This document shows positions 1-11,732 of a stretch of DNA of 64,000 bases, piece after piece. The notes beneath the pieces are model-generated. The model ran no database searches and was not told where the DNA came from. It saw nothing but the letters and a program-made list of their open reading frames with translations. Every line of letters begins with the position of its first letter. The stretch's first letter is position 1. The DNA is from Caprimulgus europaeus (lineage: Eukaryota; Chordata; Aves; Caprimulgiformes; Caprimulgidae): contig OU015551.1 of the NCBI GenBank assembly GCA_907165065.1, positions 2,811,733-2,875,732 on the forward strand, in the 5' to 3' direction. The position numbers and the translations under genes were made by a program.

Positions 1-1927
1 CCCACGCACCCACAGCACGAGCTACTCCATGGCCACCAGCGCTGTGACACCCAGCTCGGGACTCACTCCTGCCCAGGCCCAGAGCTCCTGGAGGGGAAAG
101 GAGAGATGGTGAGAGAGGAGAAACTGGCCACGGGCTCCACCAACTCTGCTAAATAACCAGGGGCAGGGAAGGTCACAAGATGATCCCTGCAAGCAGGGTC
201 AAGAAGCCACTCACAAGGGGCACAAAGGGGTGGGGAGGGATGGGATGGGGTAGGGATGGGGTGGGGTAGGGATGGGGGTGGGGTGGGGTGGGGTAGGGAT
301 GCGGTGGGGTGGTGAAGCCAGGGCACTGGTGCAAAGCCTCTTGGCTCATAAAACCCCACAAATCCTCTGGAGAAGACACCCACCTGTCAAGCCCAGAGCT
401 GCTCTTGGACCAGGTGCCCTCAATCACAGGACAATTCCCACTGAAAAGGGCCTCAGCTGTGGAGTCAGGGTCAGCTGCTCAGGGGCTTTATCTAAGTCTG
501 GTCTGTGATGTTCTCCCAAGATGGACACAAGATTAAGAGTTTGCCCGCTCCTACTGAGGGACACGTGTCCAGCTGCTGCTTTGGCTTTGCCTTTGCCTTT
601 GGCTTTCACCAGGTCTAGAAGGAGCTGAGTGCTGATGAGGAAGGAGAGCACCTACCTCACTGCAGCTGTGTGGGGACACCAGCATTGCTACTGCAGCAGG
701 AGGAGGAGAAGGCTGTGTCCAAACAGCCACATCACTGAGGGAAGATCTCCAGGGTCCAGCTTTCTTGGGCTAGGGATGAAAAACAGAAGGACAAAGACAG
801 CAAAAGAGGTTAAAAATGACCATGGTCACTAAGAGTCATAGCAAAACACCACACAGCACCTCTGAAGTTCTCAGTGTCTCATGTCAGACCAGCACTGGAT
901 CCACACCGACCTTCCCTTGGAGCCTGAGGGCTCTCAGTGCTGTGGAGACTCCAGGACAAATTAAAAAGCCCCACTGGGAGACATCAGGAAACGGCCCAAG
1001 GCAACAGAACTGTCCCTGGGGACAACATCCACGGGAAAACCAAGCCAGAGCCCAGGCCAAGGCACCAGGCAGGCACCACAGCGGGGTCAGGGTGAGGACC
1101 TGCTCCCTCCCCTTCACCCTCAGCTCGTGGGACACGGTGAGGAGCAGTGCTCCTGGGCTTCACACGTCCTCTCGTGTCACAAAACAAGCAAAATAAGGGG
1201 CAAGAGCAGCACCAAGGGGAGCACTGCTGCTCTCCAGCTCTGCACTCAGGTCTTTGGTTCACCACATCCCTACATTCTGCTGTGTCCCACCAGGCTCAGG
1301 AGAAAGGATTTCCCTCACCTTTGGGATGTGTTTGCTTAAGAATGAAATTGTGATTTCCAGGGAATTTGGAGCAGGGTGGGAAATGGCTGAGGAGGAGCCA
1401 CTTCCATGAAGGCAGTCGTGATTTCAGGCACCTTTGATGGAGTTTGATTAAGATTCACGTTCCCTTAGTAACTACAGAACCAGGAAACCATCTCATAAAG
1501 GACAGAACTCACCAAGGGAGAAGATCCCTGACAACAGTTCCACAGCGTGGGGGTTTTTTTCTGGGGATGAAACAGGAATTCAATGTTTATTTGGGAACAA
1601 CAAATACCTAAAAAAATCATTCTTTAAAAATAAAGAAGTGGAGAGTGGTGTTTCCTGATGTCATCTGGTGTGGAGAGCTCACCCTTCCCACTGCAGACAC
1701 CTCCCAGAGGAGAACCTGAGGGGGAGGTGATGGGATCTGAGCAGGGATGGGGCTGCACAGCACTGACATGGCTCAGCCCACGCTTTGGACTTCACTCAGA
1801 CACTTCTGCTACCCCCAGCTTATCCCACCCTGTAAATCCTGGTAGGTTGTGGACCAAGAGTCAAGATCTAGAGATAGGTGGTGGATGGGAAAGCTCAAGA
1901 GCCTGGAGAGGAGAAGGCTCCAGAGAG
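1..1927. other. no gene recognised
   Basis: Apart from the G-rich tract at 220-313, I see only unique non-coding sequence. The first 60 bases contain a short frame (SYSMATSAVTPSSGLTPAQA) after a possible 'acccacag' acceptor. It could be part of an exon, but nothing else supports it. Confidence 0.5.
220..313 (+). repeat. G-rich pentamer/minisatellite tract
   Basis: Degenerate 'tgggg' / 'gggatggggtgggg' repeats in which nearly every unit has three or more consecutive G. It could form G-quadruplex on the + strand. Confidence 0.85.
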
Positions 1928-2005
1928 AATCATCAAATGATTTGGGTTGGAAGGGACCTTCAAGCTCCCCCAGTTCCAACCCCCCTGCCATCAGCAGGGA
2001 CACCT
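1928..2005 (-). mobile_element. CR1 LINE 3'-end fragment, antisense
   Basis: The + strand reads 'gatttgggttggaagggacc', then 'caacccccctgccatcagca', then 'gggacacc', which is the reverse complement of a CR1 3' end. It lies directly beside a sense CR1 starting at about 2015. Confidence 0.85.
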
Positions 2006-2014
2006 TGATGAGAG

Positions 2015-2182
2015 ACCTGATTGCAGCTTTTCAACACTTAAAGAGGTTTATAAGCAAGATGGGGACAGGGCTGATGGTTTCAAACCAAAAGAGGGGAAAT
2101 TCAGACTGGACATGAGGCAGAAATGTTTCACAATGAGGGTGGTGAGACACTGGCCCAGGTTGCCCAGAGAAGTGGGAGATAC
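2015..2182 (+). mobile_element. CR1 LINE fragment, 5' part of an interrupted copy
   Basis: This reads as CR1 3'-region sense sequence ('gagggtggtgagacactgg', 'cccaggttgcccagagaagt'). It breaks off at 'gtgggagat', exactly where the copy at 36526-36706 continues with 'gccccatccctgg'. The missing continuation begins again at about 2722 beyond the LTR. Confidence 0.85.
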
Positions 2183-2720
2183 TTGCCCTGGATCCCCTGA
2201 TTTTCTTCTCAGCAGCTAGAAGAGTGTTTTGGTTTCCAAACCAGCTGTGGTTTGGTTTCCATGTGAGGTTTGCTATGAGAAGAACATTGATCATATCCTG
2301 ATGTTTTCAGTTGTTGCAAAGGAAATCAAGGATGTTCCAGGTTCCCATGGTCTGCACGTCTGCAGGTGCAGAGGAAACTGGGGGATCTCTTGGTCTCTCT
2401 CTCTCTCTTCCAGGACAGTGGTTTTGGTTTCAGGATTGTCTCTGCTCCAGGCTTGCTGGCTGGGAGCACACTGGGCATCGATCGGTGGGTGGTGAGCAAT
2501 TACCCTGTGCATCACTCATTTGCATATTCCATTATTCTTATCATTATTATTGGCTTTATTATTTTCATTTTTATTTTATTCCAATTATTAAATTGTTTTT
2601 ATCTCCTCTGATGAGTTTTCTCACTTTTACCCTTTGATTCTCTCCCTCATTTCCTGGGCTGGGGAGGGTGAGCGAGCGGCTGCGTGGTGTTTGGCTGCTG
2701 GACAGGCTAAAACCACAACA
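2183..2720 (+). mobile_element. solo LTR of an avian endogenous retrovirus, inserted in a CR1
   Basis: It shares long blocks with the LTRs at 16.1 kb and 26.3 kb: 'gagaagaacattg', 'ctgatgttttcag', 'tctgcaggtgcag', a 'tttgcatattccattatt' AT-rich segment, a 'cattattcttatcattatta' stretch, 'gagcgagcggctg' and a terminal 'aaccacaaca'. No internal gag/pol sequence adjoins it, so it is a solo LTR. CR1 sequence abuts both sides. Its AT-rich segment is unexpanded. Confidence 0.75.
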
Positions 2721-2870
2721 ACACCCCATCCCTGGAGACATTCCAGGTCAGGTTGGACAGGGCACTGAGCAACCTGATCTGATTGAAGATGTCCCTGCTC
2801 ACTGCAGGGATTTTGGAGTAGATGACCTTTAAAGTCTTTTCCAACCCAAACCATTCTGTGATTCTATGGA
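2721..2870 (+). mobile_element. CR1 LINE fragment, 3' part of the interrupted copy
   Basis: It starts 'ccatccctggagacattcc', passes 'gagcaacctgatctgattg' and ends in the CR1 3' tail ('ttccaacccaaaccattctg' then 'tgattctatgg'). It completes the fragment at 2015-2182. Confidence 0.9.
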
Positions 2871-4454
2871 CTATCCAAAGCAGAATCAGAACCTAATTAG
2901 GAAAAGCAGCTGGAAAAAGTCTTGGGTGTCAGTCAGAAGGCAATTTCTGGATTGCTTCAGTGAAAGGTTTGCATTTTATCAGCAGGAATTAAAAAAAAAA
3001 GACCTAAATGGTTTGCACCAGAAAGCAGAATTGCACCAGAAAAGCAGAATTGCACCAGAAAGCAGAATTGCACCAGAAAAGCTTGATCTGCTCAAAGAAT
3101 GAAACTGGGAGGTGAGAGGACACGAGCCACAGCGGAGCAGGATTTAATTGCACGGTGTCGGGGCTGCAGGCCAGCAATTAGGCAATTATTGAGTTTACAC
3201 GCTTTTAAATCCACCCAACTTAGTCCTTTTAGAACCCAAAATAGCCATTTGCAGTTATATAACCATGAGGAATGAGACGAATGTCTCACGAGGAGGAAGT
3301 GGAGCTGGTTTGGAAGGAGGAGAACGAGGAGGGGGCTAAAAAAACCCCACTTCGATTCCAAGGAAGGTTTTGGAGAGAGCAGAAGAAAATGACTGTGCAT
3401 GGAATAAGAACTGGAGCCAATTCCTTAGGATGGGGCTTCAACAACCCTGCTTGGCAAAGCACAACCCTCCTCCTGCTCCCGACAGAAAGCTGCTGGAGAT
3501 ATCTAAGAGAAACAAACTCCAGAGAGAGAGTTGTGTTTAACCTGGGAATGTCTGACCAAGATGGTGTTGTGGGCAACACAAGCACAAGGACAAACCCAGA
3601 GCTTTGGGAAAGGGTTGAGATCACATCTGCTGCTCCATAGGAGCTGGAAGATCTCCCAGCACCCAGCTCCACGTCCTCTCCTTGGTTAATATTCAGGGTG
3701 CAACAAGCTCCTGTTGTCACCAGACAGCCAACGCGCTCGGCGGGGAGACGTGAGAGCAAAGGGCCTGGTGGGACCTGCAGGGAAACAAGTCCCAGTCCAA
3801 GCAGGAGGATTTCTAGGACCTCAGCTCCTCAGAGGTGGGAAAAGGTTTTACTTGCAAGCTCAGCAGGGTTGTGGTGCTCCCTCCTCCCTCGTTCCACCTC
3901 TGTGCTCCCAAAGCGAAGGGTCCGTCCGTCCCGGGGCTCCTCTCTCCTGGGTGGAGGCAGCTGGATGCTCTTCTGGGAATGTTCCCGTGTCCTTGGCACC
4001 GTCACACGGAGCTCACGGAGCAGCTGAATTCCTTGCAGGGTTCCCATTGCCTTTTTCAGTCAATACTGGGGCTGTTGGGTCCAAGGAACGAATCCCAGGG
4101 GTGGGTACGTGGCTGGCAGCGTGAGCACAGCCAGGAGCTCTGCCAGGAGAAGCTGAACTTCCAAAGGGACGCAGAGCCCCGGAGTGAAGAGCTGCTCTGG
4201 GTCCTCAGAGCTGCTCTGGGTCCTCAGAGCCACTTCTGCCCCACGTTAAAGCACGTTGTGAGCCTCCAGGCTGGCAGATGCTGAGAACATGGGGCTGTGT
4301 TCTCCAGCTGCTTCATGGGATGCACCCAAACAAGGCTGGGACTCTCTGGCTTCCCTTCCTGCACATCCCCAAACCAAATTGCTGCCTTGTCCCTGAAATC
4401 TGCTCCTGTCTTTGCCACCAGCTGCTGGCACAGGGCTCACACAAGGGCCAGCAT
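2871..4454. other. non-coding; short repeat and AT-rich island
   Basis: It holds the 18-bp repeat at 3012-3080 and an AT-rich island at about 3140-3260 with 'caattaggcaattattgag'. Otherwise nothing is recognised. Confidence 0.55.
3012..3080 (+). repeat. short tandem repeat, 18-19 bp unit
   Basis: About four copies of 'ttgcaccagaaagcagaa', with one-base length variation in the A run. Confidence 0.85.
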
Positions 4455-4585
4455 CCCAGTCTGGTTTGGGTTGGAAGGGACCTGAAAGCTCATCCAGTCC
4501 CACCCCCCCTGCCAGCAGCAGGGACACCTTCCACTAGACCAGGTTGCTCAAAGACTCATCCAGCCTGGTCTGTTCCTCCTCAGCA
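4455..4585 (-). mobile_element. CR1 LINE 3' fragment
   Basis: Reverse-complement CR1 3' end: 'ggtttgggttggaagggacc', 'cagcagcagggacaccttcc' and 'actagaccaggttgctcaaa'. It is 5'-truncated relative to the element, as usual for CR1. Confidence 0.9.
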
Positions 4586-5067
4586 ATCCAGTGGGAACAA
4601 AGCTGTGTCCCATCCCAGGAACCCAGGCTGCTGGGAGAGCAGGGTGAGCAACCTCCCCTTCCCAGCTGCCTCCTTACTGCTGCCAGGGGGGCACCCAAGC
4701 CTTGACCCCAGCACCTTCCACTGAACATCACTGGCAAGGAGAGACCCTCCTGGCCCTGCTGAGGTGGGTGTGTGTCTCATACAGATGATGCTGTGCCCCA
4801 GGAGGGATGCTGAGACCCCCACCACCTTCACCCACCTATGGGCAGCTGCCCAAAGACAGGCAGTGCCAATCTCTACCCAGGTGCCACAGCCCATCTGGGC
4901 TCTGTGTGTTACCTACAGCAGGATCCTGGGGGGTCCTTCATGAACCCTCTCAGCCCTTCTCCATCATCTGGTGCCATCAGGGCTCAGTGTGTGGATGGAC
5001 AAGCACATATGGAGTTCAGGAGACATCCTGCCATGGGTCTGGATCACCTGCCAGGACCCATGTCCAA

Positions 5068-5550
5068 GGAATCACAGAATCAGACAGTCAAAGTGTCATT
5101 AAGGTTGGAAAAGACCTCTGAGATCATCAAGTCCAACAATTAACACAATGCCACCTTGCCCATTAAACCATGTCCCTCAGCACCACATCCATGTGTCTTT
5201 TAAACACCTCCAGGGATGGGGACTCCACCACTGCCCTGGGCAACCCCTTCCAATGCCTCAGAACCCTTTCAGCAAAGAAATTCTTCCTCACATCCCATCT
5301 CAACTGCCCTGGCCACAACTGGAGCCCATTTCCTCTTGTCCTGTCCCTTGGTCCTTGGTTGAACAGACCCAGCCCCACCTCTCTGCACCCTCCTTGCAGG
5401 GACTTGGACAGAGCCAGAAGGTCTCCCCTCAGCCTCCTTTTCTCCAGGCTCAGCACCCCCAGTTCCCTCAGCCGGGAACTCAGCACACTTGTGCTCCAGA
5501 CCCTTCCCCAGCTCCGTTCCCTTCTCTGGACACGCTCCAGCAAAGACAAT
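5068..5550 (-). mobile_element. CR1 LINE fragment (~480 bp)
   Basis: This antisense CR1 belongs to the subfamily with 'ccatgtccctcagcaccaca', 'gggatggggactccaccact', 'cagcaaagaaattcttcctc', 'ggagcccatttcctcttgtc' and 'gacacgctccagc'. Related copies are at 6945-7291, 11733-12099 and 31115-31352. It is the longest uninterrupted CR1 in the window and runs into the end of the CR1 ORF2 / 3' UTR region. Confidence 0.92.
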
Positions 5551-6944
5551 CCCAAATCTCAGCAGGATCTCCAAGTTGGTCTGATGTAGACAGGTGTCCC
5601 CTCACACTCTAAAGCCTGTTTGCAACATCTCTCTTCAAGCACCACAAGGAATGGCAGGAGAAGCTGGGTCTCCAGCCCAGCACCCTGTACCCCAAACTCT
5701 GGATGTAAGAACTTGGCCAGTCTTCTGCTAAAGCAGCCCATGGCTAACGGGAAGGCCACCTTGTCCACCACCCCTCTCCAAACCCATGCAGACACCATGG
5801 AAGGCCTCTCCCAGCAGGGCAGCTGTGCTGGGCAGGACTGCAGCCATGTCCAGCCGTTGGGGGAAGATGAGCAGACCCTGGACATGGAGGGGAGAACCAA
5901 GCAGATCAGGCTAGGACAGGATTGTGGGACACTGAGTGTGAGGGATGTCCCATCCACTTCTCTGCAAGTGCAGAGGACAACCCTTCAGCCAAGGGGGTGG
6001 TTAAGCCCAGCCCCAGCCAAGCAGAGCTGTTTGCCCCCAGAGCTCAAGCTCTGTGATCCCTGGTCTCCCTGGGGACCATGAGGAGCCTGGCCAAGTGAAG
6101 GTCTCTGCAGCACACCCTTCACCTGCCTCCTCCCCATGGTCACCCCCGCACACATCGAGATCCCACCACTGCCAAACCAAGCCACCTGGGAAGATAACCC
6201 CCCAGGAAAGGCTGCTTCCACCCAATCCCACCCCAAAAACCCAACCTCCTGCCCTCTCCATCCTGACTTGACAACCACCATCAGAAGCTATAGCAGACCC
6301 CAGCACCAAACAGAGCCAGCCCCATCTCCTGAGCCCACCACTGACAGGGGTGGGGAGTCCCTGGCAGTCGAGCGTGGAGGGAACTTCCCCCCTCCCTTGC
6401 ACTCCCCAGCTCTGCTCCCCACAGTACGAGCACTCGAGAGGGGACAGGGCATGGACGGTACCTGGTTGGCATCAGGTCCTGGCTCCATCACTGGCCATCT
6501 CCAGGGAAGGAGCAGCCGCCTCTCTGCTGGCGAGCGCAGGGGGAGGGCAGCTGCTCCTCACTCCGCTGGAGCGGGTTCCTATGGCGATGGAGAATCAATG
6601 ACAATAAAAGGTGGAGCCCAGCAATTGGAGGGGAGAGAAGTTTCGTGAGCTGCTCGCTGGGGAAAAAAGCAGAGGGTGGGAGAGCACAGAGCTGGGGGCT
6701 GAGCCTGGAGCTCCTGGAGCTCCCGGGTCCCCCCCCACAAAAGAGCCTCTAATCCCCAGGGCAATGCAAGACATCCACTCCCCCTCCAAGACATCCAAGA
6801 TCCCTCCCTGTCCAGGGTGCCCATGTCTGTCCCAGACCCGCAGCCCAGCTCCTGGCAGCCTGAGATGCTCAGAGCAAGCTCAGCATCCCTGTGGGGTGAG
6901 CACACCCCTGCCACCCAGACCACTGCCAGCTGCACCCACAGGAT
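5551..6944. other. non-coding; possible regulatory segment
   Basis: Unique sequence. A slightly CpG-enriched stretch at about 6420-6660 contains 'gttcctatggcgatgg' and 'acaataaaagg' and might be regulatory. No gene is supported. Confidence 0.45.
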
Positions 6945-7291
6945 CCCAGAGTCACCTGGATTGGAAAAGCCCTTTAAGCTCATCGAGTCCCATCATGAAC
7001 CCAACACTGACCAGTCCCCACTGACCCATGTCCCTCAGCACTGTGTCTACACAACTCTTCAATCCCTCCAGGGTTGGGGACTCCACCACTGCCCTGGGCA
7101 ACCCCTGCCAATGCCTCAGAACCCTTTCAGCAAAGAAATTCTTCCTCACATCCCATCTCAACTGCCCTGGCCACAACTGGAGCCCATTTCCTCTTGTCCT
7201 GTCCCTTGTTCCTTGGTTGAACAGACCCACCCCCACCTCTCTGCACCCTCCTTGCAGGGACTTGGACAGAGCCAGAAGGTCTCCCCTGTCT
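6945..7291 (-). mobile_element. CR1 LINE fragment
   Basis: Same subfamily and orientation as 5068-5550. The two share long nearly identical stretches through 'gccagaaggtctcccct', where this copy is 5'-truncated. Confidence 0.92.
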
Positions 7292-7934
7292 CACCCAGGA
7301 CGAGGGGCTGCACATCAGAGAGATGCTGGGAGCCATGAAGATGTTCAAAGGACTCCAAGATCTCCCTGCAGCCCCACGTGCCCCTTCCCACCCCAGGCTC
7401 AAGCACTGATCCAGCTTTCAAAGAGCAGCCAGGCTGCAGGAATCACACCCAGCTCCCAGGGAAACCTGCCCAGGCTCTGGGAGCTCTCCAGGAACCTGAG
7501 CACATGCTTGGACCTGACCCAGGAGCCCAGCACAGCTTTGCCATCCCAAGGGTGTGTGTGCGTCACCGGCTCTGCCGGCTGCTGCCTCCCACCTGCACAC
7601 CCTCCCCACCAGATCTCTACCAGCAAGCTGGGAGGAGGTTGTTCCACTCTGGAGCCTTGGAACCTGGGCTGGTGAGATGAAATCTGGAGGAAGAACTAGC
7701 ACCAGATGGTTGGTCACCACAACCAGGACAGACTGACCATAGGGTTGTCATCTACATCTCATCTACGTGTTATCTTCAAGGGACCTCCTCAAAGCTAAAA
7801 GCTGCAGCAGTAACAGGGTCCAGGCCCCTCCTGCCAGGAGGTCAGCAAGCAAAAAAATGACCTGAAAATAAATCTGCTTGGTCATGCCACCAAAACCCCC
7901 GAGCTCTTGGCACAGCTGGGCTGTCTGAGCTCCT

Positions 7935-8154
7935 GGAGAGGAGAGGAGAGGAGAGGAGAGGAGAGGAGAGGAGAGGAGAGAAGAGAAGAGAAGAGAAGAG
8001 AAGAGAAGAGAAGAGAAGAGAAGAGAAGAGAAGAGAAGAGAAGAGAAGAGAAGAGAAGAGAAGAGAAGAGAAGAGAAGAGAAGAGAAGAGAAGAGAAGAG
8101 AAGAGAAGAGAAGAGAAGAGAAGAGAAGAGAAGAGAAGAGAAGAGAAGAAGAGA
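7935..8154 (+). repeat. purine pentamer array (GGAGA then GAAGA)
   Basis: The array opens with about nine GGAGA units (to 7980) and switches sharply to about 34 GAAGA units. The + strand is pure purine. Open frames across it are artefacts. Confidence 0.97.
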
Positions 8155-8979
8155 TCTTGCTCAGGTCCTGGTGGACAGGAGCTCCATGGGGACAGAGGCA
8201 GGTAGCAGGAGGAGAAGACTTCATGCAAGTGAAACCAGGGGGTACACCCACTGCTACCTGCTCTGGAGACAATGAACTCATCCTTCCTCATCCAGGTGCT
8301 CAGGAGGGGAACAGAAAAGACTTAAATTGGCTGTTGGAGACACCTAGAAATATGGATCAGATGTGGAGGTCGACCATAGCTGCTGGGACCTGATTCAATC
8401 CTTCCCCATCTTCCCTCCTCTTTATGATTTGCAGCCGTTTCCCCAGCACAAAAAAACATTAAAAAATAATAAAAATAATTTTTAAAAATCATCCTACAAA
8501 GAAATTAATCACCAAACCATAAAACCAAACTCCTGTCCCTGTAATGGTACCAGAGGAGCATCATCATGACTCCCCCAGCCCCTCCAGCACAGCTCAGCGT
8601 GACCTCTTCCTCCCATGAGGTGATTCACTGTCACTAGCTGGAAATCACCACCCCATCTCCTGCAGCATCCATCTCAGCTCCTGGTTGAAATGGTTCTTCT
8701 GCAAGGTGCCTCCAGAGAACATTCTCACCTTTAATCAGCGCAGGGAACGCTCACTGCCCGGGGGCAGAGGGGAACCAGGACACTTAGTGGCCTCCTTGCA
8801 AAAGGACAATTGCTTTGTTAGTCCTCTGTGCTCTGGCAGGACTGGGAGTGTGTGAAGGGACAATTCCTAAAGCTTTTCTTCACATCTGCTCACGGAACAG
8901 TCACGGGAGCTTTTTGCTCTCTGTGGTTGCACTGGTTGTGGAGCTGTGTTCCCTCCAAGCCATGGGATGTGCTTGGGTT

Positions 8980-9206
8980 GAGCGTTGGATCTGAGGAAAA
9001 ACTTCTTCACCAAGTGGGTTGTCAAGCATTGGAACAGGCTGCCCAGGGCAGTGGTGGAGTCACCATCCCTGGTGGGATTTAAAATCCAGGTAGATGAGGT
9101 GCTGAGGGACATGGGTTAGAGGTGGAACTGGCAGTGTTGGGTTTATGGTTGGACTCGATGATCTTCAAGGTCTTTTCCAGCCACTACAATTCTGTGATTC
9201 TGTGAT
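8980..9206 (+). mobile_element. CR1 LINE 3' fragment
   Basis: Sense CR1 with 'gttgtcaagcattggaacag', 'gatgaggtgctgagggacat', 'ggttggactcgatgatcttc' and the tail 'attctgtgattctgtga'. It closely resembles the copy at 32728-32955. Confidence 0.92.
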
Positions 9207-9337
9207 CCTCGGATCCCCCCTGCTGATGGACACCCACTGCCAGAGCCAAGACACTCTCCTCCGTGCTGTCCACCCCAACCCAACTCAGCCCAGTATAGCC
9301 CAGTCCATTCCAGCCCAGATTAGCCCAACTCAGTCTA

Positions 9338-9600
9338 CTCTAGATATCCAAATGCCAATTTGGATTACTAATTTTAGTACTCCTTGCCCACAGCCCCCAG
9401 ACCTTGCACCTGCAGAGCAGCAAAACACAAAGTCCTTCAACTTCCAGTGACAATTGAAAACATCAGTAACGTTCTTCTCAAACCAAATCCCAGCTGAACC
9501 CAAAGCACAGCACTGTTCTAGCTGCTAAGGAGAAACCCAGCTCTGTCCTGGCCAAAAACAGGGGCAGCTGCAGCTGGAAGCCATCAGCTGCTCCCCAGAA
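9338..9600 (-). mobile_element. partial LTR of the same ERV family
   Basis: It matches the 5' portion of the LTR at 26.3-27.4 kb: 'tatccaaatgccaatttgga', 'agcaaaacacaaagtccttc', 'aacttccagtgacaattgaa', 'atcccagctgaacccaaagc'. The AT-rich segment and the 3' end are missing, so this is a truncated copy. Confidence 0.75.
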
Positions 9601-10114
9601 GGGGCTGCATGGCTGCAACCCAGTGTTAGATCCTGGGAAACCAAGAGTGGACAATGCCACCGTGTCTACACCCAGCTGAAGAAAAACCATCCTGGCAGCT
9701 GCTGCCTGGGGACCCCTTTGCCACCTGCCAGAAGAGGTGGAAAAAGCCCCACAAATTGAAGAGCAACACTGGAGCATTCAGGGTCCATGTCTGGACCGTG
9801 TCCCACCAAGCTCCAGGAGCTGCAGAGCTTCCCCCGACCCCCTGCTCCCATGGGCAGCCCCTCACACCCTCAGCACATCTCCCACAGCCCCCAGCATGGC
9901 TGAGACCGTGAGGACATGGCTTGGACAGCAGAGTGTCCTCTTCTCCCTGGGGTTTACGTGCTGTCCTGCACTGATCCACACCCATCCCAGCACTGCCCCC
10001 TCTTCCTCCACCCCTGAGCAATGGATGTCTGTGCTGGAGCTTCACTCCAACTGCTCTCATACTTTTGTGTTGAAGTTCTGCTCCCCTCTCTTAAGTCTCT
10101 GTTAAAAAATAAGT

Positions 10115-10355
10115 AGAGGGGAGATGGAGCTGAGATGTGAGGAAGAAATTCTTTGGTGTGAGGGTGGTGAGACCCTGGCCCAGGTTGGCCAGAGAAGCTG
10201 TGGCTGCTCCTCCCTGGAAGTGTTCTCGGCCAGGTTGGATGAGGCTTTGAGCAACCTGGTCTAGTGGAAGGTGTCCCTGCTGCTGGCAGGGGGGTTGGGA
10301 CTGGATGAGCTTTAGGGTCCCTTCCCACCCAAACCAGTCTGGGATTCTATATAGA
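10115..10355 (+). mobile_element. CR1 LINE 3' fragment
   Basis: Sense CR1: 'gaggaagaaattctttggtg', 'ttggatgaggctttgagcaa', 'ggtgtccctgctgctggcag' and a 3' end 'cccaaaccagtctgggattc'. It is nearly identical to the copy at 17435-17678, so both are recent members of one subfamily. Confidence 0.93.
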
Positions 10356-10872
10356 TACCTGGGGTGGGGGTGGTTATGTGGGGAGCTTCCCACTCTGCCC
10401 TCACTTCTCGGAAGGGTTCCAGGGCTGATGTTATCCTCCTGCTCAAGGTTTTGCCTCTTACAACAAAAAGAAGCTGGCTGAGCCTCGGGGACAGTCAGGA
10501 CACGAGTTCCCTGAGGCACATGGAAGACTCTGACATTCAGAAATACCCACCCTGGACCCTGCCCACGCTCAGAGCAGGGATTTCCCCCAGCACCCCAACC
10601 TGCACCCCAGCAAAGCACCAGGGGGGCTGCTCCAGGCTTTGGATTAGACCAATAAATGGAAATAATCCCAATTTAGATATTGGAGACAGCAGGGGAGTTT
10701 GTTCTGCCTGGACTTAAAGGACTTGTTAATTAAATGAGATTCAGCTTTTGCATCATCTCACTGCTCGGCCAAAGCATTTTTTTATATATATAAAAAAAAA
10801 ACCCAACCCCCACGTGTTCCTCTAATCAAAAAATCACCTCTGAAACACAATAAATCTCAGAAAGGGATCTAA

Positions 10873-11010
10873 GCACTTTTTTCTTTTTTTTTCCTTTTTT
10901 TTCCTTTTTTTCCTTTTTTTTCCTTTTTTTCCCTTTTTTCTTTTTTTTTCTTTTTTTCTTTTTTTTCTTTTTTTCTTTGTTTTTCTTTTTTTTCTTTTTT
11001 TTTTTTTAAG
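10873..11010 (+). repeat. T-rich/C-interrupted low-complexity tract
   Basis: Runs of six to nine T broken by C or CC, plus one G near 10979. The lysine-rich minus-strand frames over it are spurious. Confidence 0.95.
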
Positions 11011-11732
11011 TGCTGACAAAGTGAGATTGTAAAATCCTGCAGTGGTTGCCCTGGGTCAAAGCCCCGTGGCATGGGGTTTGGGTTTGGCTTTGAGGACAGT
11101 GGCTGCAAACACCCTTGGCTGCTTCAGCTCCAACTTCCCCTCATGCAGGTTTCCCTGAGTCAAGATTTTAATTGAACTGCCAATGGCAATTAACAGAAAT
11201 TAACTCCTGATTTATTTATCCAGTGAGACTGGACTGCAGCAGGTGCTGTTTTAAGAAGGTTGGGTAATTCAGGAGAGGTTCTGGCCGCTCCCTGCTGGGA
11301 AGGGAAGCTCTGAAGACCAAGTGTTGAGCTACAGGAGATGGACCATGTCCCTCTGCCAGTCCCTGAGGTGTGCAGGGCTGGTGGCACAGTCCCATCTCCT
11401 TTCCTGGAAAGTCCCAAGTGCTGAGCTGAACCTTCTGAGGGCTGAGGACACATTTCTCAATGTGCCTGGGTGACAATGAGGGAAGAGAACGTCCAGGCTC
11501 ATCCAGGTGACTCCTCCGTAACAGCAGCTGATCAAGCAGAGAATTGCACCTCGTTGCTCTTTCCCACCAGCCAAGTTCAGCTTTGCCAAGCCACCACAGA
11601 GAACAGGACTGATGCTTTCTGCTTGACCTGTTCTTTGCTATCTGCAGGTGTTGTGACCTCTCCCTCCGCAGCCTCCTGGCCCCAGCAGCTACCAAGAGCT
11701 CCCTTTATCATTACAGAGAACGTGGTCCTTTA

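Noticed and set aside
1..130. Possible exon at the left edge (SYSMATSAVTPSSG)
   Set aside because: It follows an AG and looks slightly protein-like, but it is cut by the window edge and I cannot assign it to a gene.
5148..5612. Frames of 130-154 residues on both strands
   Set aside because: They lie in an antisense CR1 3' fragment. None is a preserved CR1 reverse-transcriptase frame.
7763..8291. [10 protein letters not shown] and [10 protein letters not shown] frames, also at 43252-43784
   Set aside because: They are translations of the purine pentamer arrays.
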